DNA from: Brevundimonas sp. MYb52
GTDB taxonomy: Bacteria > Pseudomonadota > Alphaproteobacteria > Caulobacterales > Caulobacteraceae
Direction: 5' to 3'
Assembly: GCF_002979535.1 (NCBI RefSeq)
Contig: NZ_PCPB01000006.1
Coordinates: 114,690-178,689, forward strand
Length of the DNA: 64,000 bases
How positions within the stretch are numbered: position 1 is the first letter of the stretch; each line of letters begins with the position of its first letter. Both the position numbers and the translations under genes were made by a program. The notes under the pieces were generated by a model that saw nothing but the letters and a program-made list of their open reading frames with translations, was not told the DNA's origin and searched no databases. This document shows positions 1 through 9,708 of this stretch, piece after piece.

Positions 1-2
1 GC

Positions 3-371
3 GACGTGGTGGTCAGCCGTCTGGGCGAGAACTACCTGGACTGGCGCCGGGCCGTGATCCGGCTGAAGGAGGCGGCGGCCCTCTACAACACCGATCCCGA
101 CGGGGTGCAGTTCGTCGACAAGGGCCTGTTCCGCGCCGAAGTCGAGCTGCCGACCGTGGCCCCGACCGGCAAATACTACGCCGAGGTCTGGCTGTTTCAG
201 GAGGGGGCGCCGGTCTCGGTGTCCAACCTGACGCTGACGGTCGAGAAGGTCGGGCTGGAGCGCGACATCTATGAGTTCGCCCACCGCCGGCCGTGGTCCT
301 ACGGCGTGCTGTGCGTCATTCTGGCGGCCCTGACGGGCTATGCCGCGTCGCGAGTGTTCAGGAGTAGGTAG
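3..371 (+). CDS. TIGR02186 family membrane protein, C-terminal part (5' end outside window)
   Basis: The reading frame is open to the left edge, so only about the last 122 residues are present. They form a beta-rich extracytoplasmic segment (ending near VSNLTLTVEKVGLERDIY), then one membrane helix (about GVLCVILAALTGYAASRVF) and a short basic tail, SRVFRSR. This matches the end of the TIGR02186 (Alph_Pro_TM) family, conserved in alphaproteobacteria and often next to a TauE/SafE-type sulfite exporter; its role is not established. The partner gene would lie outside the window. The GTG at position 6 is only an internal codon. No downstream operon partner follows, because the next gene is convergent. 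Confidence 0.7.
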   Translation, partial: DVVVSRLGENYLDWRRAVIRLKEAAALYNTDPDGVQFVDKGLFRAEVELPTVAPTGKYYAEVWLFQEGAPVSVSNLTLTVEKVGLERDIYEFAHRRPWSYGVLCVILAALTGYAASRVFRSR

Positions 372-386
372 GGGGCTTCTTTTTAG

Positions 387-427
387 GGCGCTATCGCTCG
401 CCGCGCGGCGGCTCGCTGCCTGAGCGC
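387..427. repeat. Short palindromic repeat, copy 1 of the GCTCGCCGCGCGGCGGCTCG family
   Basis: A 41-base unit with core GCTCGCCGCGCGGCGGCTCG, flanked by GGGCGCTATC on the left and a TGAGCGC end on the right. Close copies lie at 4054-4094, 16712-16752 and 31156-31198, with a diverged one at 62736-62768, all in the same orientation on the plus strand. The centre CGCCGCGCGGCG is a perfect palindrome. It behaves like a REP element. This copy begins 16 bases after the preceding stop codon. Confidence 0.75.
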
Positions 428-440
428 AGTTCTATCTGCT

Positions 441-561
441 GTCATCCCGGCCGCAGCGAAGCGGAGAGCCGGGACCCAGGCGGCGGCTCCACATGCGACG
501 ACGCTTCACACACCTCCACCCTCTGGGTCCCGGATAAGCGCTGCGCGCTTTCCGGGATGAC
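441..561. repeat. Composite inverted repeat (GTCATCCCGG ... CCGGGATGAC), copy 1
   Basis: The outer arms GTCATCCCGG (441-450) and CCGGGATGAC (552-561) are exact reverse complements. Inside sit a second pair, CCGGGACCCAG and CTGGGTCCCGG, so each half is itself a hairpin. The same architecture recurs at 59157-59286. Such intergenic mosaic elements are common in alphaproteobacteria. It lies between two convergent genes. Confidence 0.75.
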
Positions 562-580
562 GGCAAGGGAAGGGGCGTCA

Positions 581-613
581 AAGAAAAAGGGCGGCTCCGA
601 GGAGCCGCCCTTT
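581..613 (-). terminator. Rho-independent terminator of the fadA-fadB operon
   Basis: Read on the minus strand, the arms GGGCGGCTC and GAGCCGCCC form a perfect hairpin followed by TTTTTCTTT. It lies 26 bases beyond the end of the hydroxyacyl-CoA dehydrogenase gene, as expected for the end of that operon. Confidence 0.85.
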
Positions 614-638
614 CCGTTTCAGTCCGAAGTCAGCCGGA

Positions 639-2810
639 TCAGGCCGCCTTCTTCTCCGGGGCGAAGCGGCCGTAGAAGGTCTCGCCCTTGGCGGCCATCT
701 CGCGCAGCAGTTCCGGCACTTTGAAGCGGTCGCCGTAGGTCGCGGTCAGGCGGTCGGCGGTCTCGACGAAGGCTTTCAGGCCGGTCTGGTCGATCAGGGT
801 GATCGGACCGCCCGACCAAGGCGCGAAGCCCCAGCCCAGGATGGCGCCCAGGTCAGCTTCACGCGGGTCGTCGATGACGCCCTCGGCCCAGCAGCGCGCG
901 ACCTCGACGGCCTGACGATAGAGCAGGCGCGTCTTCAGTTCGTCGACCAGTTCCGGGGTCGAGTCGTCGAACTTGACCGGGGCCAGTTCCGACAGGCCCG
1001 CCCACAGGGTCTTGGGCTTGCTGTCATAGTCGTAGAAGCCCTTGCCGTTCTTGCGGCCGTAACGGCCGCCCTCGACCATCTTGGCGACAATGTCGGCGCC
1101 CTCGGCCGGGACATAGGCGTCGCCCAGGTCGATCGCCGTCTGCTTGGCGATCTTGTAGGAGAGGTCCAGGGCCACGTCGTCGTGCATCTCCAGCGGGCCG
1201 CGCGGCATGCCGGTCATCCGGCCGACGTTGTCGATCAGGGCCGGGGCATAGCCCTCTTCGAGCATGGCCATGCCTTCCATCAGGAAGGTGGAGAAGCAGC
1301 GCGAGGTGTAGAAGCCGCGGCTGTCGTTGACGACGATCGGCGTCTTCTTGATCTTCAGGACGTAGTCGATGGCCTTGGCGATGGCGGCCGGGCCGGTCTT
1401 CTCGCCGAGGATGATCTCGACCAGCATCATCTTGTCGACGGGCGAGAAGAAGTGGATGCCGATGAAGTCCTCGGGACGGACCGAAGCCTCGGCCAGACCG
1501 GTGATCGGCAGGGTCGAGGTGTTGGAGCCGAAGACGGCGCCTTCAGCCAGTTGCGCCTCGGCGCGTTTGGTCACGTCGGCCTTGATCTCGCGGTTTTCGA
1601 ACACGGCCTCGATGACCAGGTCCGAACCCTTGATGTGATCGTAGTCGGTGGTGGCGGTGACCAGGGCCAGGGTGGAGTCGAACTTCTCCTGGGTCATCTG
1701 GCCGCGCGACAGGCGCTTCTTCAGCAGCTCCTCGACGTGGGCCTTGCCCTTGTCGGCGGCTTCCTGGGTCTGGTCGATCAGGACGGTTTCGATGCCGGCC
1801 ATGACCTGCACATAGGCCACGCCTGCGCCCATCATGCCGGCGCCCAGCACCGTGACCTTCTTGGCGTCCGACTTCGGCACCCCCGCCGGACGCACGGCGC
1901 CCTTGTCCAGTTCCTGCTTGGACAGGAAGAGGCTGCGGATCATGGCCTGGGCCTGCGGCGTCATCAGGGTCTTGATGAAGTAGCGGGTCTCGATGCGCAG
2001 GGCCGCGTCCATCGGCACCTGGACGCCCTCATAGACGGCCTTCATCAGGTTGGTCGCGGCGGGATAGTTGCCGTAGGTCTGCTTGCGGATCATCGCGTTG
2101 CCGACCAGGAAGTTCTGGATGCCGGCCGGGTGGTAAGGGCCGCCGCCGGGCAGTTTGAAGGATTTGTCGTCCCACGGCTGCACGGCCTTGCCGCCGTTCT
2201 TGATCCAGGTCTTGGCGGCTTCGACCGACTGACCCTTTTCAGCGATCTCGTGGACGATGCCCGCGCCCTTGGCGTCGTTGGGACGGAAGGACTTGCCCTC
2301 GGTCATGGCCATCATGGCGGGCTGGACGCCGATCAGGCGCGTCAGGCGCTGGGTGCCGCCGCCGCCGGGGAAGAGGCCGACCTTGATCTCGGGCAGGCCC
2401 AGCTGGATCTTGTTGTCGTTCTCGACCACGCGGTAGTGGCAGGCCAGCGTCAGCTCCAGACCGCCGCCGAGCGCCAGGCCGTTGATGGCCGCGGCCACCG
2501 GCTTGCCGCAGGTTTCCAGCGCACGCAGGGCGCCGTTCATTTTCCAGCCGGCGTCATAGGCGTCCTGCAGGCTGGCGCCGCCGATCATGCCGCCGGCGAT
2601 GTCGCCGAGGTCCGCGCCGGCGCAGAAGCCAGACGTCTTGCCCGAGGTCAGGACCGCGCCCTTGATGGCGTCGTCGGTCTTGATGCGTTCCACCAGCTGC
2701 GGAATCTCGGCCATGACGGACGAGGTCAGGGTGTTCATCGAGCGTCCGGGGACGTCGAAGGTGATCAGGGCGACGCCGTCGGCGTCCACGTCGATCTTGA
2801 AGTTTTCCAT
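639..2810 (-). CDS. fadB: Bifunctional enoyl-CoA hydratase / 3-hydroxyacyl-CoA dehydrogenase (FadB/FadJ type)
   Basis: This 723-residue protein carries out the hydration and NAD-dependent oxidation steps of fatty-acid beta-oxidation in the cytoplasm. The N-terminal crotonase domain (about 1-200) keeps both catalytic glutamates, E119 in GGGLEL and E141 in GLPEIKVG. The dehydrogenase domain starts with the Rossmann motif GAGMMGAG at 323-330, and its catalytic histidine is H453 in the IHFFSPV motif. The length fits the family (about 715-730). The start is supported by GGAG ten bases upstream. It lies 16 bases downstream of the thiolase gene in one operon. The reduced electron carriers connect it to etfBA at 57-59 kb. 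FadB and FadJ cannot be told apart by eye. Confidence 0.93.
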   Translation of the reverse strand: MENFKIDVDADGVALITFDVPGRSMNTLTSSVMAEIPQLVERIKTDDAIKGAVLTSGKTSGFCAGADLGDIAGGMIGGASLQDAYDAGWKMNGALRALETCGKPVAAAINGLALGGGLELTLACHYRVVENDNKIQLGLPEIKVGLFPGGGGTQRLTRLIGVQPAMMAMTEGKSFRPNDAKGAGIVHEIAEKGQSVEAAKTWIKNGGKAVQPWDDKSFKLPGGGPYHPAGIQNFLVGNAMIRKQTYGNYPAATNLMKAVYEGVQVPMDAALRIETRYFIKTLMTPQAQAMIRSLFLSKQELDKGAVRPAGVPKSDAKKVTVLGAGMMGAGVAYVQVMAGIETVLIDQTQEAADKGKAHVEELLKKRLSRGQMTQEKFDSTLALVTATTDYDHIKGSDLVIEAVFENREIKADVTKRAEAQLAEGAVFGSNTSTLPITGLAEASVRPEDFIGIHFFSPVDKMMLVEIILGEKTGPAAIAKAIDYVLKIKKTPIVVNDSRGFYTSRCFSTFLMEGMAMLEEGYAPALIDNVGRMTGMPRGPLEMHDDVALDLSYKIAKQTAIDLGDAYVPAEGADIVAKMVEGGRYGRKNGKGFYDYDSKPKTLWAGLSELAPVKFDDSTPELVDELKTRLLYRQAVEVARCWAEGVIDDPREADLGAILGWGFAPWSGGPITLIDQTGLKAFVETADRLTATYGDRFKVPELLREMAAKGETFYGRFAPEKKAA

Positions 2811-2826
2811 GGTCAGTCGCTCCCGA

Positions 2827-4032
<1,206 letters not shown>

Positions 4033-4053
4033 GAAGTGTCTCTCTTGCTTCTA

Positions 4054-4094
4054 GGGTCCCTATCGCTCGGCGCGCGGCGCCTCGCTGCTTGAGG
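4054..4094. repeat. Short palindromic repeat, copy 2
   Basis: This copy reads TATCGCTCGGCGCGCGGCGC then CTCGCTGCTTGAGG. Relative to copy 1 two central bases are swapped in a compensating way, G-G-C for C-C-G on the left and G-C-C for C-G-G on the right, so the stem is retained. It lies between the end of the sugar dehydrogenase gene and the start of the thiolase gene, both on the minus strand. Confidence 0.7.
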
Positions 4095-4193
4095 GACGGG
4101 TCTGGAATTGAAACTTGGTGCGTAGAAACCCGACGTTTACGTCAACGTCAAGTAACAAGGCGCGTGAGGCCCTTGGCGGACGGCCCCTCCCAC

Positions 4194-4225
4194 CCGCTCA
4201 TCCCCGCGGAGGCGGGGATGAGCGG
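4194..4225. repeat. Perfect 14-bp inverted repeat (CCGCTCATCCCCGC)
   Basis: The arms 4194-4207 and 4212-4225 are exact reverse complements around a GGAG loop. It starts 18 bases past the stop of the minus-strand sugar dehydrogenase gene and may terminate it, although no T run follows. Diverged relatives occur at 12700-12727 and 31206-31240. Confidence 0.6.
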
Positions 4226-4242
4226 AATTATGAAGGCGACGC

Positions 4243-5469
4243 CTATTCCTTGGCCAATCGCACCAGCTTGCCGTCCTCCTCGTCAGTGACGACCCAGACG
4301 GCGCCGTCGGGGCCGACGGCCACGTCGCGGATGCGCTCGTTCAGCCCGGTCAGCAGGCGTTCCTCACCGACGACGCGGTTGTTCTGCAGCACCAGGCGCG
4401 CCAACTGCTTGCCGCCCAGGCCGGTGACCAGAAGGTTGCCCTGCCAGCCGGGGAACATGGCGCCGCTGTAGAAGGTCATGCCGCCGGGCGCGATGACCGG
4501 GTCCCAGTAATAGACCGGTTGTTCCGTGCCCTCGCGCGCCGTCACGGCCTCGGGAATGGCCTGACCATTGTATTCGATGCCATAGGCGACGCCGGGCCAG
4601 CCGTAGTTCTTGCCCGCCTGATCCAGGTTGATCTCGTCGCCGCCGCGCGTGCCGTGCTCGACGGTCCAGATGGCGCCCGTGCCCGGCTGGACGGCGATGC
4701 CTTGCATGTTGCGGTGGCCCAGGGACCAGATCTCCGGCCGGGCCCCCGCTTGGCCGACGAAGGGATTGTCGGACGGCACGCTGCCGTCAGCATTGATGCG
4801 GATGGTCTTGCCCATGTGCGAGCCCAGGTCCTGGGCCTGGGGCCGCATCGGCTTGTCCGAACGTTCGCCGAGCGTGATGAACAGCTTGCCGTCTGGCGCA
4901 AAGGCCAGGGAAGAGCCGAAATGCTTGTCGCCGTCATAGGTGGGCTGGGCCTGGAAGATGACCTGGACGTTTTCGACCTTCGACAGGTCGGCGGACAGGC
5001 GGCCGCGCGCGACCGCCGTGCCGTTGCCGCCCTCACGCGGCTGGGCGTAGGACCAGTAGATCAGTCGATCCTGGGCGAAGGTGGGGCTGAGGATGACGTC
5101 CAGCAGGCCGCCCTGGCCGCGCGCCGAGACGGCGGGCAGGCCGGCGATCGGGGCGCCGACCTGGCCCTGGGCCGAGATCACCCGCATCCGGCCGGGCTTC
5201 TCCGTCACCAGCCACTGACCGTCGGGCAGCAAGGTCAGGCCCCAGGGATGGACCAGGCCCGAGGCGATGGTTTCGTTGCGCAGGGTTCCCGCGGTCTGGA
5301 CTCCCGGCGCGCGGGTCTGGCCGCCGAAGGCTGGCTTCTGGTCCGGGTTATTGGCGGGGCGGGTCTCGACGGGGGCGCCAGGGGCTGCGGGCGCATCCTG
5401 CCCATTGGCCCCGCAGGCGGCGGTGAGGACGAGAAGCGAGGCGGACGCGGCGAGGAAGATCGGACGCAT
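4243..5469 (-). CDS. PQQ-dependent aldose sugar dehydrogenase-type lipoprotein
   Basis: A 408-residue exported protein of the soluble glucose/sorbosone dehydrogenase family (GSDH; YliI/Asd type), which oxidises aldoses using pyrroloquinoline quinone. The first 19 residues are a lipoprotein signal ending LTAAC, so C19 would be lipidated, and a linker rich in proline and alanine follows. The six-bladed propeller begins near HPWGLTLLPDGQWLVTEKPGR and includes the family stretches LGERSDKP, SLGHRNMQG and EHGTRGGDEIN. The length fits the family. No PQQ synthesis genes are visible here. The gene is monocistronic and diverges from tRNA-Met. The true substrate cannot be told from sequence. Confidence 0.85.
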   Translation of the reverse strand: MRPIFLAASASLLVLTAACGANGQDAPAAPGAPVETRPANNPDQKPAFGGQTRAPGVQTAGTLRNETIASGLVHPWGLTLLPDGQWLVTEKPGRMRVISAQGQVGAPIAGLPAVSARGQGGLLDVILSPTFAQDRLIYWSYAQPREGGNGTAVARGRLSADLSKVENVQVIFQAQPTYDGDKHFGSSLAFAPDGKLFITLGERSDKPMRPQAQDLGSHMGKTIRINADGSVPSDNPFVGQAGARPEIWSLGHRNMQGIAVQPGTGAIWTVEHGTRGGDEINLDQAGKNYGWPGVAYGIEYNGQAIPEAVTAREGTEQPVYYWDPVIAPGGMTFYSGAMFPGWQGNLLVTGLGGKQLARLVLQNNRVVGEERLLTGLNERIRDVAVGPDGAVWVVTDEEDGKLVRLAKE

Positions 5470-5663
5470 GAGGCTCTCCAGAACAGCTGTATGTCGCCAT
5501 CCAGAATGAAGCCTCGCCGCTCTGCGCGCGAGCCGAAACCGTCCGCGACCGATCGTCCCGCGCGATTTCCATGTCGAAGCGACTTGAACCCGACCGAAGG
5601 CGGCGATATACGCACGCCTCTCGCGCTGGCCGGTCGCATGACCTTTCGCGAGATCCCGTAAGG

Positions 5664-5740
5664 GGTTGGGTAGCTCAGATGGTTAGAGCGGTGGATTCAT
5701 AACCCACAGGTCGGCGGTTCGATCCCGCCTCCAACCACCA
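5664..5740 (+). tRNA. tRNA with CAU anticodon, probably elongator tRNA-Met
   Basis: A 77-base gene including an encoded CCA. The acceptor GGTTGGG pairs with TCCAACC, the D stem is GCTC/GAGC, the anticodon loop TTCATAA carries CAT, and the T arm is GGCGG-TTCGATC-CCGCC. The first pair is a normal G-C, unlike initiator tRNA. The anticodon stem has an A-C mismatch at its inner end (GTGGA/CCCAC). That feature, also seen in some lysidine-modified isoleucine tRNAs, leaves tRNA-Ile2 as a less likely alternative. Confidence 0.92.
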
Positions 5741-5749
5741 CGGACCTTT

Positions 5750-5783
5750 CCGCACATGGCATGCGAAGTCCTGTATTGTGCGG
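5750..5783 (+). terminator. Possible terminator after tRNA-Met
   Basis: The arms CCGCACA (5750-5756) and TGTGCGG (5777-5783) are perfect reverse complements, and a T-rich stretch follows within ten bases. It lies between the tRNA and a convergent lipoprotein gene and could serve either. The 20-base loop makes it weak. Confidence 0.4.
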
Positions 5784-5787
5784 GCTT

Positions 5788-6012
5788 CTAGTTTTGAGGA
5801 AGGCGCGTCGCGCCTCCGGTGATCTTGCAGACATAATCGGTCTGCGGTCGGCCTGTCATGGCGCCGCTCGGCGACAGGATGCCGCCGCGCGTGGTGCATT
5901 CCGCTTCAAGCTTGTCGAGATCCTGCTGATAGGTCGATGACGTCCGGCCAGTGGCGCAGGCGCCGAGAGCGAGGGGGGCGACGAAGGCGGCGAGGACGAG
6001 GGCGGCGCGCAT
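5788..6012 (-). CDS. Small lipoprotein, function unknown
   Basis: A 74-residue protein with a hydrophobic leader and the lipobox LGAC (C19), followed by about 55 polar residues holding two cysteines (in LEAECTTRGG and DYVCKITGG) that could form a disulfide in the periplasm. A strong AAGGAG ribosome site lies eight bases before the ATG. I do not recognise a family; short lipoproteins of this type are common and poorly conserved. It stands alone between tRNA-Met and mntP. Coding is supported by the ribosome site, the intact lipobox and the paired cysteines. Confidence 0.7.
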   Translation of the reverse strand: MRAALVLAAFVAPLALGACATGRTSSTYQQDLDKLEAECTTRGGILSPSGAMTGRPQTDYVCKITGGATRLPQN

Positions 6013-6097
6013 GACGATGTCTCCTTGCGACTGGCGGCTTAACGGTTAGTCGAGGGCGGACGTTCCGCCAGCCGCGCCCGTGATGCAAGGCCCAGCT

Positions 6098-6694
6098 TTA
6101 GAAGGTCATCACGCCCAGATGCTCCAGCAGGATCTTGAGGCCCAGGGCGATCAGGGCGACCCCGCCGACCAGTTCCACGATCTTGCCCAGCCGCGTCCCC
6201 GCCGCCTTGCCGATCAGCAGGCCGAGCGTCGCCAGGGTGAAGGTGGTGAAGCCGATGCAGGCGGCGATCAGCCAGATATTGGCTCCCAGCAGGGCTAGGC
6301 CGACCCCGACGGCGCCCGCATCGATCGAGGTGCCGACGGCGGTGGCGATCAGGGCCAGCAGGCCGCGCGAGGCGGCTCTGCCCGTCGGCGTTTCATCTTC
6401 TTCGGCGTCTTCGTCGGGTTTCAGCGCCTCCCAGATCATCTTGCCGCCGACCGCGCCCAGCAGGCCGAAGGCGATCCAGTGGTCGATGGCGGCGACGAAT
6501 CCGGCGGCGGCGACGCCCAGGGCGAAGCCGATCAGGGGGGTGACGGCCTCGATCACCCCGAACACCAGTCCCGCGCGCAGGGCCTGAGGCAGGGTGGGGC
6601 GGTGCTGGGCGCCCCGGCCGATGGCGGCCGCGAAGGCGTCTGCGGACATGCTGAGCGACAGCACGGCGATGGCGACAGGGGTCATGAACAACAT
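6098..6694 (-). CDS. mntP: Manganese efflux pump MntP
   Basis: A 198-residue inner-membrane protein with about six helices in two repeats. The first repeat has SMSADAFAAAIGRG and the second VGTSIDAGAVGVGLAL; the conserved aspartates in these helices are the family's transport residues. An acidic loop, PDEDAEEDE, joins the halves. It exports excess Mn(II). The ATG at 6694 gives MLFMTPVAI; a second ATG at 6685 is equally possible, and neither has a clear ribosome site, which fits control by the riboswitch upstream. It diverges from rlmN. Confidence 0.9.
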   Translation of the reverse strand: MLFMTPVAIAVLSLSMSADAFAAAIGRGAQHRPTLPQALRAGLVFGVIEAVTPLIGFALGVAAAGFVAAIDHWIAFGLLGAVGGKMIWEALKPDEDAEEDETPTGRAASRGLLALIATAVGTSIDAGAVGVGLALLGANIWLIAACIGFTTFTLATLGLLIGKAAGTRLGKIVELVGGVALIALGLKILLEHLGVMTF

Positions 6695-6714
6695 ACTCGG
6701 GCCGGGCGCGTGAC

Positions 6715-6756
6715 AGCACGTCCGGGCGCAGGCCGGCTCGGCCCCCGGATCGTGCT
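6715..6756 (-). promoter_or_regulatory. Hairpin between the riboswitch aptamer and mntP (likely expression platform)
   Basis: On the minus strand the arms AGCACG-at-CCGGG and CCCGG-a-CGTGCT form a strong stem between the aptamer and the mntP start. A separate GGGCCGGG at the 5' side of the aptamer (6862-6869) could pair with CCCGGCCC just before the ATG, giving an alternative fold that masks translation initiation. This reading is inferred from complementarity only. Confidence 0.45.
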
Positions 6757-6761
6757 GGTCT

Positions 6762-6880
6762 CGCTAGGCGGACGAAATCCGCTGATCGCGCCATGCCCTG
6801 AAGCCAGAGCAAGTGTGTTGACGCGATCCCGACTGAAAGACGTCGGAAGCTACTCCCCAACCCGGCCCCTCTAGCGGCTG
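6762..6880 (-). promoter_or_regulatory. yybP-ykoY manganese riboswitch upstream of mntP
   Basis: The minus strand shows the two conserved internal loops of this aptamer: GGGGAGTAGC (6848-6857) and GCGTCAACACACT (about 6811-6823). They are joined by a CCGAC/GTCGG hairpin and closed by GATCGCG/CGCGATC around a GCTCT/AGGGC hairpin. A basal helix CGCTAG/CTAGCG brackets the whole. yybP-ykoY RNAs sense Mn(II) and commonly precede mntP, which fits the gene downstream. Boundaries are approximate. Confidence 0.88.
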
Positions 6881-6979
6881 GGGGGCTGCGGTTCAACCCC
6901 GCCGGACTGGCTGGAGGCGACAACGGCTCCCATCTGTGCTAGACGCCGCGCCTTCACCCCCGCCGCAGGATATTCAGCC

Positions 6980-8155
6980 TTGAGCATCACGCTCGACCTT
7001 TCGCGTGCTTCCGCCGCAGCTAAAGCCCCCGTCAACCTGTCCGGTCTGACGCGCGAGGGCCTGCGCAATGCGCTGATCGAAGCGAAGATCTGCCCGCCCG
7101 AGAAGGCGAAAATGCGCGCCACCCAGGTCTGGCGCTGGATTCACCACTACGGCGTCACCGACTTCGCCCTGATGAGCGACATCGGCAAGGAAACCCGCGC
7201 GGCCCTGGCCGAGGCCTTCACCCTGGCCCGCCCCGAGATCGTCGAGCGTCAGGTGTCCAGGGACGGCACGCGCAAATACCTGATCCGCACCGCTCCGGGC
7301 ATCGAGATCGAGGCCGTCTATATTCCCGACGTGGGCCGCGCCGGCGCCCTGTGCGTGTCCTCACAGGTCGGCTGCACCCTGAACTGCACCTTCTGCCACA
7401 CCGGCACGCAGAAGCTGGTCCGCAACCTGACGGCCGCCGAGATCGTGGCCCAGGTTCAGGTGGCGCGTGACGACCTGGGGGAATGGCCGTCGCCCAAGGA
7501 AGACCGTCAACTGACGAACATCGTCTTCATGGGCATGGGCGAGCCGCTCTACAATCTGGACAATGTCGCTGACGCCATCGACATCATCTCGGACAATGAG
7601 GGCATCGCCCTGTCGCGCCGCCGGATCACCGTCTCGACCTCGGGCGTGGTGCCGCAGCTTCAGGCCCTGGGCGATCGTACGGCGGCCATGCTGGCCATCA
7701 GCCTGCACGCCACCAACGACGCCCTGCGCGACGTCCTGGTGCCGCTGAACAAGAAGTATCCGCTGGAACAGTTGATGGCCGGCATCCGCGCCTATCCGGG
7801 TCTGGCCAACACCCGCCGCGTGACCTTCGAATACGTCATGCTGAAGGGCGTCAACGACAGCCCCGACGAGGCCCGCGCCCTGGTCAAGCTGATCGAGGGC
7901 ATCCCCTCCAAGGTCAACCTGATCCCGTTCAACCCCTGGCCCGGCACCGACTACGAGTGCTCGGACTGGAAGACCATCGAACGCTTCGCCGCCATCCTGA
8001 ACAAGGCCGGCTACGCCTCGCCCATCCGCACCCCGCGCGGCCGCGACATCCTCGCCGCCTGCGGCCAGCTGAAGTCCGAGAGCGAAAAGCAGCGGGCCTC
8101 GGCGCGCATCAAGGCCGAGCGCGAGGCGGACGCGGAGACGTCGGACGCGGCCTGA
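6980..8155 (+). CDS. rlmN: 23S rRNA/tRNA adenine-C2 methyltransferase RlmN
   Basis: A 391-residue radical-SAM enzyme that methylates C2 of A2503 in 23S rRNA and A37 in some tRNAs. The iron-sulfur motif is CTLNCTFC (C132, C136, C139). The methyl-carrying cysteine is C361 in [11 protein letters not shown], the signature that separates RlmN from Cfr. The start is TTG at 6980 with CAGGA nine bases upstream; no ATG further upstream fits. The C-terminal tail after C361 is charged and variable. It is transcribed away from mntP and ends about 135 bases before the DUF350 gene. Confidence 0.95.
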   Translation: MSITLDLSRASAAAKAPVNLSGLTREGLRNALIEAKICPPEKAKMRATQVWRWIHHYGVTDFALMSDIGKETRAALAEAFTLARPEIVERQVSRDGTRKYLIRTAPGIEIEAVYIPDVGRAGALCVSSQVGCTLNCTFCHTGTQKLVRNLTAAEIVAQVQVARDDLGEWPSPKEDRQLTNIVFMGMGEPLYNLDNVADAIDIISDNEGIALSRRRITVSTSGVVPQLQALGDRTAAMLAISLHATNDALRDVLVPLNKKYPLEQLMAGIRAYPGLANTRRVTFEYVMLKGVNDSPDEARALVKLIEGIPSKVNLIPFNPWPGTDYECSDWKTIERFAAILNKAGYASPIRTPRGRDILAACGQLKSESEKQRASARIKAEREADAETSDAA

Positions 8156-8290
8156 TGTCGCGGCAAGCGGCGTAACGCTGTTTTCCTGATCGGGTGTGGC
8201 TCCGGCGCCCTTGCGGAAGGGGCGGCGGATCGGGCATGGCTTGTTTTGCTTTCGTTCCGTTTTCAGCAGGGGGCTGCGGGCTCGCACATC

Positions 8291-8734
8291 ATGGACTCGT
8301 CGTCTCTGCCCAGCGTCCTGTCGAGCCCCGAGGTTCAGGCCTTCGCCACCGGATTTCCGATCCTGGTCCTACATCTGGTCGTGACCTTCGGCCTGCTGGC
8401 CATGGGGGCGACCGTCTATGCCCTGCTGACGCCGTGGCGCGAGGTGGCGCTGATCCGTCAGGGCAATCCCGCTGCCGCCGTGGCCTTTGTCGGGGTGCTG
8501 GTGGGGCTGGCCATTCCCTTGGCCGTCTCCCTGTCGATCTCGACCTCCATTCGAGACATCGCCATCTGGGGCGTGGCGACGGTGGTGCTGCAACTGCTGG
8601 CCTTCCGCGTGGTCGACCTGCTGCTGACTGGCCTGCCGCAACGCATCGAAAAGGGCGAGGTCGCCGCCGCGGTGGTTCTGGCGGGCGCCAAGCTGGCCAC
8701 GGCCCTGATCCTGGCCGCCGCCCTGACCGGCTGA
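8291..8734 (+). CDS. DUF350 domain membrane protein
   Basis: A 147-residue inner-membrane protein with four predicted helices (near FPILVLHLVVTFGLLAMG, AAVAFVGVLVGLAIPLAVSL, IAIWGVATVVLQLLAFRVVDLLL and AAAVVLAGAKLATALILAAAL), matching two tandem DUF350 (YjfL/UspB-like) units. I chose ATG 8291 (MDSSSLPSV); a TTG at 8246 would add 15 residues with no membrane signature. Function is not established; DUF350 proteins often accompany membrane-remodelling or stress operons. The next gene, an anchored protease, starts four bases after the stop, so the two are probably co-transcribed. Confidence 0.85.
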   Translation: MDSSSLPSVLSSPEVQAFATGFPILVLHLVVTFGLLAMGATVYALLTPWREVALIRQGNPAAAVAFVGVLVGLAIPLAVSLSISTSIRDIAIWGVATVVLQLLAFRVVDLLLTGLPQRIEKGEVAAAVVLAGAKLATALILAAALTG

Positions 8735-8738
8735 GGCC

Positions 8739-9566
8739 ATGCGCTTCCCGCACCTCCCCGACTGGACCATCTATGCGGCGGTGATCGGCGCCCTGCTGAT
8801 CGTGTCGCTGGGCCGCCGCGAAAAGGCCGACGCCCCGCATCTGCCCGAGGACGATGAGGCGCACGGCCCCCTGCTGGGGCCGGTCACACCCTTCGATCCG
8901 TCCGTCACCGTCATCGCTCCCGATATTCCCTTCCAGCCTTCGTCCGGCACCGCCTTTTCCATCGCCGGCGACGGCCGCTGGGTCACGGCGCGCCATGTGG
9001 TCGAGGGCTGTCCGCGTCCGGCCCTGGTGATCGGCGGCGGGCGCGCCCTGGCGGCCGACGTGCGGTTGGCGGCTCGGGCCGATGTGGCTCTGTTGCTGAC
9101 CGAGGGCGGACCGCCCGCCTTGCCCGTCGCGGCCTCGGCGCCGCTGCGCAAGGGTCAGCGCGCCTTCCATCCCGGCTTCCCTCAGGGGCATCCAGGCGAG
9201 GTGGCCTCGCGTCTGCTGGGCCGTGAGACGTTGAAGATCAGAGGGCGCGGCGAGCGAGACGAACCGGTCCTGGCCTGGGCCGAGGCGGGCCGCACCAAGG
9301 GGTTGAAGGGTACGCTGTCGGGCCTGTCGGGGGCGCCGGTGCTGGACCGACGCGGCCGGGTTCTGGGCGTGACCATCGCCGAGGCGCCGCGACGGGGCCT
9401 GATCTACACCACGGCGCCCGACACCTTCGTCCCCGCCATCCGGGGCGAGCAGCGCGCCGATGAAAAGGCCCTGGGCGAGGCGGTCAACACCGACAACTAC
9501 GGCCAGGTCGCCGATCGCCTGCGCCGGGATCTGCGCGTGGCCCAGGTGGTCTGCCTGACGGCTTGA
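8739..9566 (+). CDS. Membrane-anchored trypsin-like serine protease
   Basis: A 275-residue protein with an N-terminal membrane helix (about 9-25) and a periplasmic chymotrypsin-fold domain. The likely catalytic triad is His in WVTARHVVEG, Asp in RADVALLL and Ser in GLSGAPVLD; the usual GNSGGP is GLSGAP here, and SGAPV still gives a plausible oxyanion loop. No PDZ domain is present, unlike DegP or DegS. The C-terminal 40 residues (ADEKALGEAV onwards) are polar. It follows the DUF350 gene after four bases, so the two are probably expressed together. The substrate is unknown. Confidence 0.8.
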   Translation: MRFPHLPDWTIYAAVIGALLIVSLGRREKADAPHLPEDDEAHGPLLGPVTPFDPSVTVIAPDIPFQPSSGTAFSIAGDGRWVTARHVVEGCPRPALVIGGGRALAADVRLAARADVALLLTEGGPPALPVAASAPLRKGQRAFHPGFPQGHPGEVASRLLGRETLKIRGRGERDEPVLAWAEAGRTKGLKGTLSGLSGAPVLDRRGRVLGVTIAEAPRRGLIYTTAPDTFVPAIRGEQRADEKALGEAVNTDNYGQVADRLRRDLRVAQVVCLTA

Positions 9567-9674
9567 TCGTGCGGCATCCAGGACGCGGGGCTACCGCTAT
9601 CCGGAATCGCAGGAAGCGCCCCTCTCACTCCGTCATCCTCCGGCTTGACCGGAGAATGACGGAAGAATGGGCGA

Positions 9675-9700
9675 ACCTCCCCGCCGGGCGACGGGGAGGT
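9675..9700 (-). terminator. Hairpin downstream of the M16 protease gene
   Basis: The arms ACCTCCCCG and CGGGGAGGT are perfect reverse complements around an eight-base loop, nine bases past the minus-strand stop. There is no T run, so it may act as an RNA-stability hairpin and not as an intrinsic terminator. A second hairpin, TCATCCTCCGG/CCGGAGAATGA, lies at 9635-9660. Confidence 0.45.
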
Positions 9701-9708
9701 CTGTAGTC

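Noticed and set aside
5675..5899. Minus-strand frame ending in a WWLEAGSNRRP-like sequence
   Set aside because: This is the well-known false protein made by translating the complement of a tRNA gene (tRNA-Met).
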